Part shown: piece after piece, positions 20,648 to 29,260 of the stretch | Layout: each line of letters starts with the position of its first letter | Numbering within the stretch: position 1 is the stretch's first letter | DNA from: Solirubrobacter ginsenosidimutans | GTDB taxonomy: Bacteria > Actinomycetota > Thermoleophilia > Solirubrobacterales > Solirubrobacteraceae | Length of the DNA: 64,000 nt | Direction: 5' to 3' | Assembly (NCBI RefSeq): GCF_027587205.1 | Contig: NZ_JAPDOD010000013.1 | Location: 62,001-126,000, forward strand | Notes under the pieces: generated by a model | The model's input: only the letters and a program-made list of their open reading frames with translations | Database searches by the model: none | What the model was told of the DNA's origin: nothing | Made by a program: the position numbers and the translations under genes

Positions 20648-21780
20648 CGGGTCAACTCCGTCTGGGTCTCACGTTCGGTGGCCATCCGCTCGGCGTAGCC
20701 GGACTCGCGGAGGGCACGGATCGGGTTCTCGGCGGCGCCGAGCGCCACGCGCGCCTCTGCGCACGCGGGCCGGACGTCCGTGTTGAAGGCGTCGAGCAGG
20801 ACCTCGTGGCCGCCGAGGACGTCGGCGGACTCCTGGGCGGCGCGCAATGCCGCGCGGTCGACCAGCAGGGCCTTCGCGTAGGCCTCCTGCAGGTTGACGA
20901 CCGACAGCGTCATCGCCTCGACCTTGGCCTCGATGTTGTGCGACTGATCGATCGTCAGGCGCGGCAGGCGGCCGACGGCGGTCAGCTCGACGAAGATCAG
21001 GAACAGCTCGAACGGGTTCACCGAGCCGACGATCAGGTCGTCGTCGGCGTACTTGCGGTTGTTGAAGTGGAACCCGCCGAGCCGGCCCTCCGCCTCGAGG
21101 AAGGCGACGATCTGCTCGATGTTCGTGCCCTGCGCGTGATGGCCGAGGTCGACCAGCACCTTCGCGCGCTCACCGAGCTTCAGGCAGGTCAGCAGCGCGC
21201 TGCCCCAGTCGGCCAGATCGGTCGCGTAGAACGCGGGCTCGAAGAACTTGTACTCGACCAGCAGCTCCTGCTCGGCGGGCAGCGCCTCGTACACGCGGCC
21301 GAGGCAGTCGAGCATCCGCCGGCGGCGCTCGCGCAGGTCGTCCTGGCCCGGGTAGTTGGTCCCGTCGGCGAGCCACAGCGACTGCGCAGTCGCGCCGAGC
21401 CCGGTCGCGATCTCGACGCACTCGAGCATGTGCGCCACGGCCTTCTCGCGCACGACGGCGTCGGGGTGCGTGACCGAGCCGAGCTTGTAATCGGGGTCCT
21501 GGAAGAGGTTCGGGTTGACCGCGCCGACGCGCAGGCCGCGCGACTCGATCTCCCCGCGCAGCTCGTCGTAGTCGTCGACGGCGTCCCACGGGAAGTGCAG
21601 CGCGACGGAGCCGGCGGTGCCGGTGAGCCGGTGCACCTCGGCGGCGTCGTCGAGCTTCTCGAACGTGTCGCGGGGCCGGCCCGGCTGCGGGAAGACGCCG
21701 AAGCGGGTGCCCGAGTCCGCGTAGCCCCACGAGGGGGTCTCGATCACGAGCTCGCGGAAGGCTTGGGTCAGGTCGGTCAC
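20644..21780 (-). CDS. rhaI: L-rhamnose isomerase
   Basis: This 378-residue TIM-barrel enzyme converts L-rhamnose to L-rhamnulose. It resembles the RhaI type of actinobacteria and Pseudomonas stutzeri rather than E. coli RhaA. Metal-binding candidates are Glu in LLVEYKFFEP, Asp in VLVDLGHH, His in GFHFNNRKY and the Asp pair after it. The GTG start at 21780 shares GTGA with the rhaB stop; the stop overlaps the rhaEW start. The upstream in-frame extension overlaps rhaB and is rejected. Confidence 0.95.
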   Translation of the reverse strand: MTDLTQAFRELVIETPSWGYADSGTRFGVFPQPGRPRDTFEKLDDAAEVHRLTGTAGSVALHFPWDAVDDYDELRGEIESRGLRVGAVNPNLFQDPDYKLGSVTHPDAVVREKAVAHMLECVEIATGLGATAQSLWLADGTNYPGQDDLRERRRRMLDCLGRVYEALPAEQELLVEYKFFEPAFYATDLADWGSALLTCLKLGERAKVLVDLGHHAQGTNIEQIVAFLEAEGRLGGFHFNNRKYADDDLIVGSVNPFELFLIFVELTAVGRLPRLTIDQSHNIEAKVEAMTLSVVNLQEAYAKALLVDRAALRAAQESADVLGGHEVLLDAFNTDVRPACAEARVALGAAENPIRALRESGYAERMATERETQTELTR

Positions 21781-23117
21781 GACGGGATCTCCTCGGGGAC
21801 GGCAGATGGGGCGTAGTGGACGGGTTCGAAGGACGCGGCGGACACCGCGCGCATGTCGGCGAGCGAGCCGAGCTCGCCGGAGGCGCGGGCCTGGACGAGC
21901 ACGTTGCCGAGCGCCGTCGCCTCCACCGGGCCGGCGAGCACCTCGCGGCCGGTGACATCGGCGGTGAGCTGGCACAGGAGCTCGTTCTGGGCGCCGCCGC
22001 CGATGACATGGATCGTGCGCACGTCCCGGCCCGATGCGGCTTCCAGGCGCTCGAGCACCAGCCGGTACTTGTAGGCCAGCGACACGTAGATCGAGCGCAC
22101 GATCTCCCCGCGGGTCATGTCCCGCCGGCCGCACGCCTGCTCGATCATCGCGGGCATGTCACCGCCGCGCAGGAACTGCTCGTCGTCGGGGTCGAAGATC
22201 GGCACCGTGCCGGTGACGGCGCGTGCGGCGGCGTGCAGCTCGGCGAACCCCGCGTCCCACACCCGCGCGCACTCCTGCTCGAGCCACAGGCCCATGACGT
22301 TCTTGAGCAGGCGGATCGTGCCGTCGACGCCGCGCTCGTTGGTCAGCGCGGAATCCGTGAACACCGGCCCGGGGAGTTCGACCCCGAGCAGCGACCAGGT
22401 GCCCGACGACAGGATCGCCGAGTGCTCGTCGCGCAGCGGCGTCGCCGCGTAGGCGGAAGCGGTGTCGTGGGAGGCGACGGTGTAGACCGGCGCTTCGAGC
22501 TCGTGGTGGGCGAGCGTCGGGCCGAGCAGCGTGCCGGGCTCGATCAGCGCGCCGAACGGCCGCGACGGCAGGCCGAGCTCCGCGATCAGCCCGCGCGCCC
22601 ACTCCCCCGTGCGCGCGTCCAGCAGCGCGGTGGTCGAGGCGTTGGTGATCTCGTTGGCCAGCTCGCCGCTGAGCCAGTAGGCGAGCAGGTCGGGCACGAG
22701 CGCGATCGAGTGGGCCTCGCGCAGCGCCACCGAGTCGCGCTCGGCGAGCAGCTGGTAGACGGTGTTGATCGGCATGTCCTGGATGCCGGTGACCGCGTAG
22801 CCGTCGACGTGGGCGATGCCCTCCGTGCGGTCGTCGCGGTAGTGGAACGGGAGCCCGAGCACGCGGCCGTGCTCGTCCAGCAGCGCGTAGTCGACACCCC
22901 ACGTGTCGACGCCGATGCCGTCGAGCTTGCGCCCGCGCAGGCAGCCGATCGCTTCGGTGAAGAGGTGCAGCAGGTTCCAGCGCAGCCCGTCCGGGAGCCG
23001 GACGGGGCGGTTCGCGAAGCGGTGGCACGGCTCGAGGACCATCACGCGGCCGTCGAAGCGCCCACACACGACCCGGCCGCTCGAGGCGCCGAAATCTATG
23101 GCCGCATATTCAGTCAA
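21777..23117 (-). CDS. rhaB: Rhamnulokinase
   Basis: A 446-residue FGGY-family kinase that phosphorylates L-rhamnulose at C1. Visible features are the N-terminal ATP-binding DFGASSGR, the substrate region GIGVDTWGVDYALLD near 68-82, SHDTASAY near 218, and the C-terminal IHVIGGGAQN and A-T-A-L-GN motifs. The start is TTG at 23117: GAGGAGG lies nine bases upstream, inside the end of rhaM, and no ATG is available. The gene overlaps rhaM by eight bases and rhaI by four, so the middle of the operon is tightly coupled. Confidence 0.94.
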   Translation of the reverse strand: MTEYAAIDFGASSGRVVCGRFDGRVMVLEPCHRFANRPVRLPDGLRWNLLHLFTEAIGCLRGRKLDGIGVDTWGVDYALLDEHGRVLGLPFHYRDDRTEGIAHVDGYAVTGIQDMPINTVYQLLAERDSVALREAHSIALVPDLLAYWLSGELANEITNASTTALLDARTGEWARGLIAELGLPSRPFGALIEPGTLLGPTLAHHELEAPVYTVASHDTASAYAATPLRDEHSAILSSGTWSLLGVELPGPVFTDSALTNERGVDGTIRLLKNVMGLWLEQECARVWDAGFAELHAAARAVTGTVPIFDPDDEQFLRGGDMPAMIEQACGRRDMTRGEIVRSIYVSLAYKYRLVLERLEAASGRDVRTIHVIGGGAQNELLCQLTADVTGREVLAGPVEATALGNVLVQARASGELGSLADMRAVSAASFEPVHYAPSAVPEEIPS

Positions 23118-23412
23118 GGTGGAACACCTCCTCCACGCGCTCGAAGGTCAGCTCGGACTCGAAGAACGGCGCCATCTCCGCTTGCCAGCGTGCGTTCACT
23201 TCAGTCTCCTCCATCGCACGCTGGGCGGCCGCGAAATCCTCGGTCTCGAGGTAGCCGATCAGCAGGCCGTCCGGGCGCAGGAACAGCGAGTAGTTCGTCC
23301 AGCCCGCCGCGCTGAGCGCCGCGAGCATCTCCGGCCAGACGGCCTGGTGACGCTCGCGGTACTCGTCGAGGCGGTGCGCGCGCACCCGGACCACGAAGCA
23401 GACACGTTCCAT
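23110..23412 (-). CDS. rhaM: L-rhamnose mutarotase
   Basis: A 100-residue ferredoxin-like protein that interconverts the alpha and beta anomers of L-rhamnose, so that imported sugar is in the form used by the isomerase. The RERHQAVWPEM segment near residue 20 holds the conserved His, and the NYSLFLRPDGLLIGYLE region and the W-x-x-EMAPFF segment are typical of RhaM (about 104 residues). The ATG is at 23412. It sits between the transporter genes and the catabolic genes of the same operon. Confidence 0.93.
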   Translation of the reverse strand: MERVCFVVRVRAHRLDEYRERHQAVWPEMLAALSAAGWTNYSLFLRPDGLLIGYLETEDFAAAQRAMEETEVNARWQAEMAPFFESELTFERVEEVFHLD

Positions 23413-23431
23413 GGTGCGCGCGGGGTTCGAC

Positions 23432-24517
23432 TTAGAAGTCGAAGTTGTCGATGTTGGTCTTGTCGAAGACGGTCGGCGGGCCGAGCAGGACTTCGCCCTT
23501 GGCGCCGACGGTCTTCTCGCCCAGGTCGCCGGCGTCGAACTTGTCGCCCTCGGCGCCCGTGATCGTGCCCGAGGCCAGCGCGGCCGCGGCGTACCCGGCG
23601 AGGTAGCCGAGTTTGCCCGGATCCCACAGCTCGAAGCCGTCGACGGTGCCGTCCTTGACGAAGTCACGCATCTGGTTCGGCGTGCCGAGACCGGTCAGCT
23701 TGACCTTGCCCTTGTACTTCGAACCCTGCAGGTAGCGCGCGGCGGCGGCGATGCCGACCGTCGTCGGGCTGATGATGCCCTTCAGGTCCGGGTACGCCTG
23801 CAGAAGGCCCTGCGTCTCCTCGAAGGACTTCTGGTCGTCGTCGTTGCCATACGCCGTCTTGACGAGCTTGAACTTCGAGTACTCCGGCTTGGAGAGCTCG
23901 TCCTTCATGAACTTGATCCAGGTGTTCTGGTTGGTCGCGTTGGGCGTCGCCGAGAGGATCGCGATGTCCCCGCCGCCGTCGCCGATCTGCTTGGCCAACA
24001 GCTGCACCTCGGTGCGCCCCAGATCCTCAGCCGCGGCCTGGTTGATGAACAGATCACGACCCGCGGGATCGGTGTCCGAGTCATACGTGACGACCTTGAT
24101 GCCGGCCGCGCGCGCCTTCTTGAGCGCCGGGACGACCGCGTTGGGATCGTTGGCGCTGATGGCGATCGCGTCCTGCTTCTGCGTCGTCAGCGTGTTGATG
24201 TAGCTGACCTGCGACGAAGCGCTCGCATCCGACGGACCGACCCGCTTGAACTCACCCTTGAGCGCGTTGACGGCGTCCTCGCCGCCCTTGTCGGAGATCG
24301 TGAAGTACGGGTTGTTGATCTGCTTGGGCAGGAACGCGATCTTCAGGCCCGACTTGATCGCGCCGCCGGCGTCGGCGGCCGGTGTGCTCGCGGTTGATGC
24401 CCCTGAACCACTGGAGGCTTCCTTGTCGGTGCTGTCCTTGGTGGAACCGCACGCGGTGACGGTGAGCATGCCGGCGAACGTGAGCGCCGCCAGGCCCGCC
24501 TTACTGGACTTGAACAA
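23432..24517 (-). CDS. rhaS: Rhamnose ABC transporter, substrate-binding lipoprotein
   Basis: A 361-residue periplasmic-binding-protein type 1 (ribose/autoinducer-like) receptor. It has a signal peptide, the lipobox TAC near residue 21, and a Ser/Thr/Ala-rich linker. The sugar-binding fold follows: AFLPKQINNPYF, ISANDPNAVVPAL, TYDSDTDPAGRD and GISPTTVGIAAAAR. The TTG start at 24517 is chosen because GAGGAGG sits six to seven bases upstream. The gene overlaps the end of rhaQ by 17 bases. It delivers L-rhamnose to the RhaP/RhaQ permease; specificity is inferred from the operon. Confidence 0.92.
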   Translation of the reverse strand: MFKSSKAGLAALTFAGMLTVTACGSTKDSTDKEASSGSGASTASTPAADAGGAIKSGLKIAFLPKQINNPYFTISDKGGEDAVNALKGEFKRVGPSDASASSQVSYINTLTTQKQDAIAISANDPNAVVPALKKARAAGIKVVTYDSDTDPAGRDLFINQAAAEDLGRTEVQLLAKQIGDGGGDIAILSATPNATNQNTWIKFMKDELSKPEYSKFKLVKTAYGNDDDQKSFEETQGLLQAYPDLKGIISPTTVGIAAAARYLQGSKYKGKVKLTGLGTPNQMRDFVKDGTVDGFELWDPGKLGYLAGYAAAALASGTITGAEGDKFDAGDLGEKTVGAKGEVLLGPPTVFDKTNIDNFDF

Positions 24518-25502
24518 CTTTTCCCTCCTCACGGGATTTGGTGGTTCGTAGGGCCTCACGAACCCGCGCGGTGACGCTCGGGCCGAGGACGGAGAGCAGC
24601 AGCAGGCTGCCCGTGACGATGGTCAGCACCTCAGCGGAGACGTCATTGATCGTCAGCGCATTGCGGAGCGTCCCGAGAAGCAGCACGGCGCAGATGACGC
24701 CGAGCAGATTCCCGCGGCCGCCGAAGATCGAGACGCCGCCGAGAAGCACGACGGCGACGACAGAGAGCTCGAGGCCGTTCGCGTTGTCCGCTCGCGCCGA
24801 GGCGAAGCGGAAGGTGAAGATGATGCCGGCGAGCGCGGAGATCATGCCGGTGATGACGAAGAGCCAGAACTTGATCCGCTTGACGCGCACACCGGAGAAA
24901 TGCGCGGCCTCTTCGTTGGCGCCCATCGCGAAGATCGAGCGCCCGATGCCCGTGAAGTGCAGGACGACGCCGAAGACGACGGCCAGCACGATGAACACGA
25001 TGAACGGATTGGGCAGCTGGGTGCCGGCGAACGTGCCGAAGCCCCAGTTGGTGAATTCGGACGGGAAGTCCGCGACGGCCTGGTCGCCGAGGATCACGTA
25101 CGCGAGGCCGCGGTACATGGCCAGCGTGCCGATCGTGACGGCCAGAGACGGCAGTCCAAGGCGTGTGACCAGCACGCCGTTGAGTGCTCCGGCCAGTGCC
25201 CCGGCGACCAGAACCGTCGGGATGATCATCTCCATCGCCCAGCCGTGGTTCCACAGGTAGCCCATCAGGGCGCTGGTGAGGCCGAGGACCGACGCGACCG
25301 ACAGGTCGATCTCGGCGGCGATGATGATCAAGGTGAGCGGGAGCGCGATGATCGCGATCTCGACGATGTCCGAGAGGATCGAGTTGAGGTTCCCGCCGGT
25401 GAAGAAGTCCGGCGACGAGGTCGTGCCGTAGATGATCGAGGCGATCAGGAGGAAGACCGTGACGGTCTCCCAGCGCGCGAGGCGCGTCTTGAGCTCAGAC
25501 AC
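24501..25502 (-). CDS. rhaQ: Rhamnose ABC transporter permease
   Basis: The 333-residue integral membrane protein has about eight to ten hydrophobic segments. It carries the BPD_transp_2 hallmarks AAEIDLSVASVLGLT and G-x-SIFGGRGN found in ribose/rhamnose-type permeases. It is homologous to the adjacent RhaP, with which it should form the heterodimeric channel. The GTG start at 25502 overlaps the end of rhaP by eight bases. Assignment as Q rather than P follows gene order in other rhamnose operons and is conventional. Confidence 0.9.
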   Translation of the reverse strand: MSELKTRLARWETVTVFLLIASIIYGTTSSPDFFTGGNLNSILSDIVEIAIIALPLTLIIIAAEIDLSVASVLGLTSALMGYLWNHGWAMEMIIPTVLVAGALAGALNGVLVTRLGLPSLAVTIGTLAMYRGLAYVILGDQAVADFPSEFTNWGFGTFAGTQLPNPFIVFIVLAVVFGVVLHFTGIGRSIFAMGANEEAAHFSGVRVKRIKFWLFVITGMISALAGIIFTFRFASARADNANGLELSVVAVVLLGGVSIFGGRGNLLGVICAVLLLGTLRNALTINDVSAEVLTIVTGSLLLLSVLGPSVTARVREALRTTKSREEGKVVQVQ

Positions 25503-26541
25503 GGTGGGAGGCCCTCTTTCGCAGTTCGCGGGCCAATCGCTTCGCCAGGAAGGCGTCGAGGCCGATCGCCAGCAGCAGCAGCGCGCCGTTGATCGCCTGC
25601 TCCCAGAACGGGTTGACCTGCAGGATCACCAGCGCGGAGCGGATCGTGGCCAGGAGCAGGGCGCCGAGCGCCGCGCCGTAGACCGTGCCGGCGCCGCCGA
25701 AGATCGCCACGCCGCCGACCACCACCGCGGAGACGGCGGAGAGCTCGATGCCGTTGCCCGCGGCCGCGTCGAGCGTGCCGTAGCGCGCGGCGTAGAGCAC
25801 GCCCGCCAGGCCGGCGATCGCCCCGCTCGCGACGAACGCGCCGAGCACGCGGCGGGTGGTGCGGATGCCCGCGAGCAGCGCGGCGTCGGGGTTGGAGCCG
25901 ATCGCGTAGAGCTCGCGGCCCATCCTCGCGCGGCCGAGGACCGTGCCGACGATCAGCATCGCCGCGAGCGCGAAGAGCGGCAGGATCGGAACGCCGAGGA
26001 TCTCGGCGGTGCCCAGCTTCAGGAAGCCGTTGGGCATGTCGGACGCGTTGATCTGGCGCCCGTGCGCCCACGCGTAGTCGATCCCTCGGATCACGTACAG
26101 CGTGCCGAGGGTGATCACCAGCGACGGGACTCTGGCGAACGCGACCATCGCGCCGTTGATCAGCCCGAAGAACGCCCCGAACAGCATCCCGAGGATGAAG
26201 ACGAGGACGATCGGCATGTGATGGTCGGCGAACATCACGCCGGTCGCGAACGCGGTGATGCCGAGCACCGAGCCGACCGACAGGTCGATGTTGCGCGTGA
26301 CGACGACGATCGTCTGCCCGACGGCGAGCAGCGCCACGATCGTGACGTTGAGCAGGATGTCGCGCAGGTTCTGCGCGTTCAGGAACCGCGGCTCCTTGAT
26401 CGAGACGCCGAGCACGAGGATCGCGAGGACGCCGATCAGGCTGACCTCGCGCGCGCGCACGACCGTGTCGATGAAGGAGCGTCGCTGTGCCGGCGGCGCG
26501 TCGTTGGCCGGCGCCGGCGCGCTGGCGGTTTGGGCGCTCAT
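25495..26541 (-). CDS. rhaP: Rhamnose ABC transporter permease
   Basis: A 348-residue permease of the ribose/rhamnose type. A cytoplasmic N-terminal extension of about 25 residues is followed by multiple membrane helices, the TRNIDLSVGSVLGITAF motif near residue 85, and G-VAIFGGAGTVYGA near 275. It partners RhaQ in the inner membrane. The ATG start is at 26541. The 67-base gap to rhaT is one of only two non-overlapping junctions in the operon. Confidence 0.9.
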   Translation of the reverse strand: MSAQTASAPAPANDAPPAQRRSFIDTVVRAREVSLIGVLAILVLGVSIKEPRFLNAQNLRDILLNVTIVALLAVGQTIVVVTRNIDLSVGSVLGITAFATGVMFADHHMPIVLVFILGMLFGAFFGLINGAMVAFARVPSLVITLGTLYVIRGIDYAWAHGRQINASDMPNGFLKLGTAEILGVPILPLFALAAMLIVGTVLGRARMGRELYAIGSNPDAALLAGIRTTRRVLGAFVASGAIAGLAGVLYAARYGTLDAAAGNGIELSAVSAVVVGGVAIFGGAGTVYGAALGALLLATIRSALVILQVNPFWEQAINGALLLLAIGLDAFLAKRLARELRKRASHRV

Positions 26542-26608
26542 CTCGTCACCGGTCCGTGGGTCCCTGGGCCATGCGTGTGGACCCTTGTCTGCGGGTTGCC
26601 AGGGTCGC

Positions 26609-28135
26609 TCACGCTGCCACCCCGGCGCCGGTCGCGGCGCGCACGACGGACTCCTCGTCGGCCTCGGCGCGCGAGAGCTCGCGGGCGATCCGGCCCTCGT
26701 GCATCACCAGCACGCGGTCGGCCATCCCGAGCACCTCGGGCAACTCGGACGAGATCATCAGCACCGCGAGGCCTTCGCCTGCGAGCTCGGACATCAACCG
26801 GTGCACCTCCGCCTTCGTGCCCACGTCGATGCCACGCGTCGGCTCGTCAATGATCAGGACCTTCGGGCCGGTGGCGAGCCACTTCCCCAGCACGACCTTC
26901 TGCTGGTTGCCGCCCGAGAGGAAGCCGACGGGGTCGGCGAGCTTGTGGTACTTGAGCTGGAGCTTGGTCGCCCAGTCCGCGGCGAGCTTCGCCTCGGAGC
27001 CGGTACCGATCACACCGAGCCTATTTCGCAGTTGTTGCAGCCGTGTGAGGCCGATGTTGCGCTCGATCGAGAGCTCCATCACGAGCCCCTGCTGGCGGCG
27101 ATCCTCGGGCACGAGGCCGATGCCCGCCTTCATCGCCGCCGCGGGAGAGCCGCGCTTGAGCTTGTGGCCGTCGACGAAGACGTCGCCCGCGTCGGGGGTG
27201 TCGACGCCGAAGATCGCGCGGGCGACCTCGCTGCGTCCGGCGCCCACGAGGCCGGCCAGCGCGACGATCTCGCCGCGGTGGACGTCGAACGAGACGTCGA
27301 TGAACACGCCCTCGCGCGTGAGGCGCTTGACCTCGAGCACCTTCTCGCCGATCTTCGCTTCCTGCTTCGGGAAGAGCTGGTTGAGGTCGCGGCCGACCAT
27401 CCGGCGCACGAGGTCGTCCGTGGTCATCCCGGCGGTCGTGCCGTCGTGCGTCACCTGACCGTCGCGAAGCACGGTGACCGTGTCGCAAATCGTAAAAATC
27501 TCGTCGAGCCGGTGCGAGATGAAGAGCACGGCCGCCCCGCGCTGGCGCAGCGTGCGCACGACGCCGAACAGGCGCTCGACCTCGTGGCCGGAGAGCGCCG
27601 CGGTCGGCTCGTCCATGATCAGGACGCGGGCGTCGAAGCTCAGGGCCTTGGCGATCTCGACCAGCTGCTGGTCGGCGATCGAGAGCCCGCGGACGGGCTG
27701 CTCGGGGTCGAGCTTGACGCCCAGGCGGTCCATCAGCTCCTGCACCGTGCGATGTAGCGCGCGGCGGTCGATGCGGCGCATCGAGCCGAGCGGGTGCCGC
27801 CCCATCATCACGTTCTCCGCGACCGAGAGGTCGGGGAAGAGCGTCGGCTCCTGGTAGATCACCGCGACGCCGGCGTCGCGGGCGTCGGCGGGACCGTGGA
27901 ACGTCACCGGCGCGCCGTCGACCAGCACCTCTCCCTCGTCGGGACGCTGGACGCCGGCGAGCATGCGCACGATCGTCGACTTCCCGGCGCCGTTCTCACC
28001 CGCGAGCGCCCGGACTTCTCCGGAGCTCAGCGCGATCGAGACGTCCCGCGAAGCACGAACGGCTCCGTAGGACTTGCTGGCGCCCTTCAGGGCGATGATC
28101 GGTGTCGACGACTCAGCTGTCAGTTGCTGGTTGAT
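26609..28135 (-). CDS. rhaT: Rhamnose ABC transporter ATPase (two nucleotide-binding domains); unusual ATC start proposed
   Basis: About 508 residues with two ABC domains, as in the RbsA/MglA class. Domain 1 has Walker [10 protein letters not shown] and Walker [11 protein letters not shown]; domain 2 has the signature LSGGNQQK and [11 protein letters not shown]. It powers rhamnose import. No ATG exists at the expected N-terminus. A GGGGAGGAG ribosome-binding site stands six bases before an in-frame ATC at 28135, which would leave 14 residues before the first ABC strand, normal for the family. The nearest standard codon, GTG 28168, lies beside a well-formed -10 box (28170-28175) and would fall at or before the predicted transcript start. 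The start is therefore inferred; the gene identity is not in doubt. Confidence 0.93.
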   Translation of the reverse strand: MNQQLTAESSTPIIALKGASKSYGAVRASRDVSIALSSGEVRALAGENGAGKSTIVRMLAGVQRPDEGEVLVDGAPVTFHGPADARDAGVAVIYQEPTLFPDLSVAENVMMGRHPLGSMRRIDRRALHRTVQELMDRLGVKLDPEQPVRGLSIADQQLVEIAKALSFDARVLIMDEPTAALSGHEVERLFGVVRTLRQRGAAVLFISHRLDEIFTICDTVTVLRDGQVTHDGTTAGMTTDDLVRRMVGRDLNQLFPKQEAKIGEKVLEVKRLTREGVFIDVSFDVHRGEIVALAGLVGAGRSEVARAIFGVDTPDAGDVFVDGHKLKRGSPAAAMKAGIGLVPEDRRQQGLVMELSIERNIGLTRLQQLRNRLGVIGTGSEAKLAADWATKLQLKYHKLADPVGFLSGGNQQKVVLGKWLATGPKVLIIDEPTRGIDVGTKAEVHRLMSELAGEGLAVLMISSELPEVLGMADRVLVMHEGRIARELSRAEADEESVVRAATGAGVAA

Positions 28136-28169
28136 TTGAGGCTCCTCCCCCTCGAAACAACAGAACACG

Positions 28170-28198
28170 ATCAAAACAGAGCGATCTTGGTCTGTCAA
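28170..28198 (-). promoter_or_regulatory. Predicted sigma-70-type promoter of the rhamnose operon
   Basis: On the minus strand TTGACA (28198-28193) is followed after 17 bases by TTTGAT (28175-28170), four of six matches to the -10 consensus. Transcription would begin near 28163, about 28 bases before the ATC start proposed for rhaT. This is the only long gap upstream of the eight-gene operon. Confidence 0.6.
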
Positions 28199-28219
28199 GA
28201 GCGAACTGCGAGTTTCTGT

Positions 28220-28238
28220 GATCGTTTGGCGATCGTTT
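28220..28238. promoter_or_regulatory. Tandem GATCGTTT repeats, candidate DeoR-family operator
   Basis: GATCGTTT occurs twice, at 28220-28227 and 28231-28238, exactly 11 bases apart, i.e. on the same face of the helix. Related CGATC-centred sequences occur at 28168-28175 (CGATCAAAA), overlapping the rhaT -10 box, and at 28260-28266 (CGATCAC). CGATCACAAAG also lies between lutA and the other DeoR gene at about 17751. DeoR proteins often bind such direct repeats. The link to rhamnose control is inference. Confidence 0.5.
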
Positions 28239-28332
28239 TCGCGCAAATCCTTGACAAAGCGATCACGCATTGGTTGTCTGAACGCCGGAGGAGATACCAA
28301 TCGCACGTAGACGATCAGATGAGACACCCGGT

Positions 28333-29100
28333 GTGCTGGCAGAGACGCGCCGGCGCGAGATCGCCGACCGCATGCGCACGACCGGCGCGGTGACCGTCGC
28401 GGAGGTCGAGGAGCTCTTCGGCGTGTCGCCGATGACCGCCCGCCGCGACCTCGCCGAGCTCGAACGCCGCGGGGTCGCGCGCCGCACGCACGGGGGCGCC
28501 GTATTGCCGACGATCAGCGCCCACGAGGACTCGTTCGCGCGCCGCCTGGACGTCGATGCCGACGAGAAGGTGCGCCTCGCCGAAGCCGCCGTGGGCATGC
28601 TCACCCCCCACGAGACGATCTTCCTCGACTCCTCGACGACGACCTACTACGTCGCGCGACGCCTGGTGGAGACCCACATGGCGGCCACCGTCCTGACCAA
28701 CTCGCTGCCGGTCATGGAGCTGCTGTTCCGCGAGAGCGGGCCGGAGCTCGAGGTGATCGGGATCGGCGGCAACCTGCGCCGGCTGACGCGCTCGTTCGTG
28801 GGCCCGTTCGCCGTCCGCACCGTGCAGGGCCACTTCGCCGACCGCCTGTTCTTCTCGGTCAAGGGCATCGCGGCCAACGGCATGCTCACCGACGCCGAAC
28901 CGCTCGAGGCCGAGCTCAAGCGCACGATGATCGAGCAGGCCTCGGATTCGGTGCTGCTGATCGACCACTCCAAACTCTCGGTGCGAGGCCTCAGCGTGAT
29001 CGCACCGATCGCGGACGTCACCACGATGGTCGTGACCGACCTCGACGAACCGCAGGTGGACGCCCTGCGGCTCGGAGGTACGACGGTTCTGACCGCCTGA
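28333..29100 (+). CDS. DeoR-family transcriptional regulator of the rhamnose operon
   Basis: 255 residues from GTG 28333. The N-terminal helix-turn-helix ([21 protein letters not shown], read in two parts) and RTHGGA are followed by a sugar-phosphate-binding domain with [26 protein letters not shown] and DHSKLS. It is divergent from rhaT with an operator-like region between them, so it is the best candidate for the rhamnose repressor. No ribosome-binding site precedes GTG 28333. A perfect GGAGGAG stands six bases before an in-frame ATC at 28300, which would add 11 residues resembling those upstream of the other paralog at 17798. Confidence 0.9.
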   Translation: MLAETRRREIADRMRTTGAVTVAEVEELFGVSPMTARRDLAELERRGVARRTHGGAVLPTISAHEDSFARRLDVDADEKVRLAEAAVGMLTPHETIFLDSSTTTYYVARRLVETHMAATVLTNSLPVMELLFRESGPELEVIGIGGNLRRLTRSFVGPFAVRTVQGHFADRLFFSVKGIAANGMLTDAEPLEAELKRTMIEQASDSVLLIDHSKLSVRGLSVIAPIADVTTMVVTDLDEPQVDALRLGGTTVLTA

Positions 29101-29105
29101 GGGCG

Positions 29106-29192
29106 CTACACGCCGCGGCGGCCGCGACGGCTGTAGCCGAAGCCGCCGAAGAGCAGGAGGAGAACGATGATGATGAGCAGGATCGTGAGCAC
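29106..29192 (-). CDS. Predicted 28-residue hydrophobic membrane mini-protein
   Basis: A GTG-started frame encodes one strongly hydrophobic helix (LTILLIIIVLLLLFGGFGY) followed by a basic tail SRRGRRGV. This is the layout of DUF3309-like small membrane proteins, which are frequent in bacteria and have no firm function. It is convergent with the DeoR gene (stop codons five bases apart) and divergent from the glycosyltransferase. AAAGG lies upstream of the GTG at a longer than ideal distance. No other reading of this stretch makes sense. Confidence 0.55.
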   Translation of the reverse strand: MLTILLIIIVLLLLFGGFGYSRRGRRGV

Positions 29193-29260
29193 TTCGGGGC
29201 CAGCCTTTCGGTTCGTTGGGCGGGTGCTACCCGTGGCGCTCCGCAATCAGGCTCGTCAGA

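Noticed and set aside
28166..28168. GTG 28168 as the rhaT start
   Set aside because: It has no ribosome-binding site, adds an odd FCCFEGEEP stretch and lies next to the predicted -10 box, probably before the transcript start.
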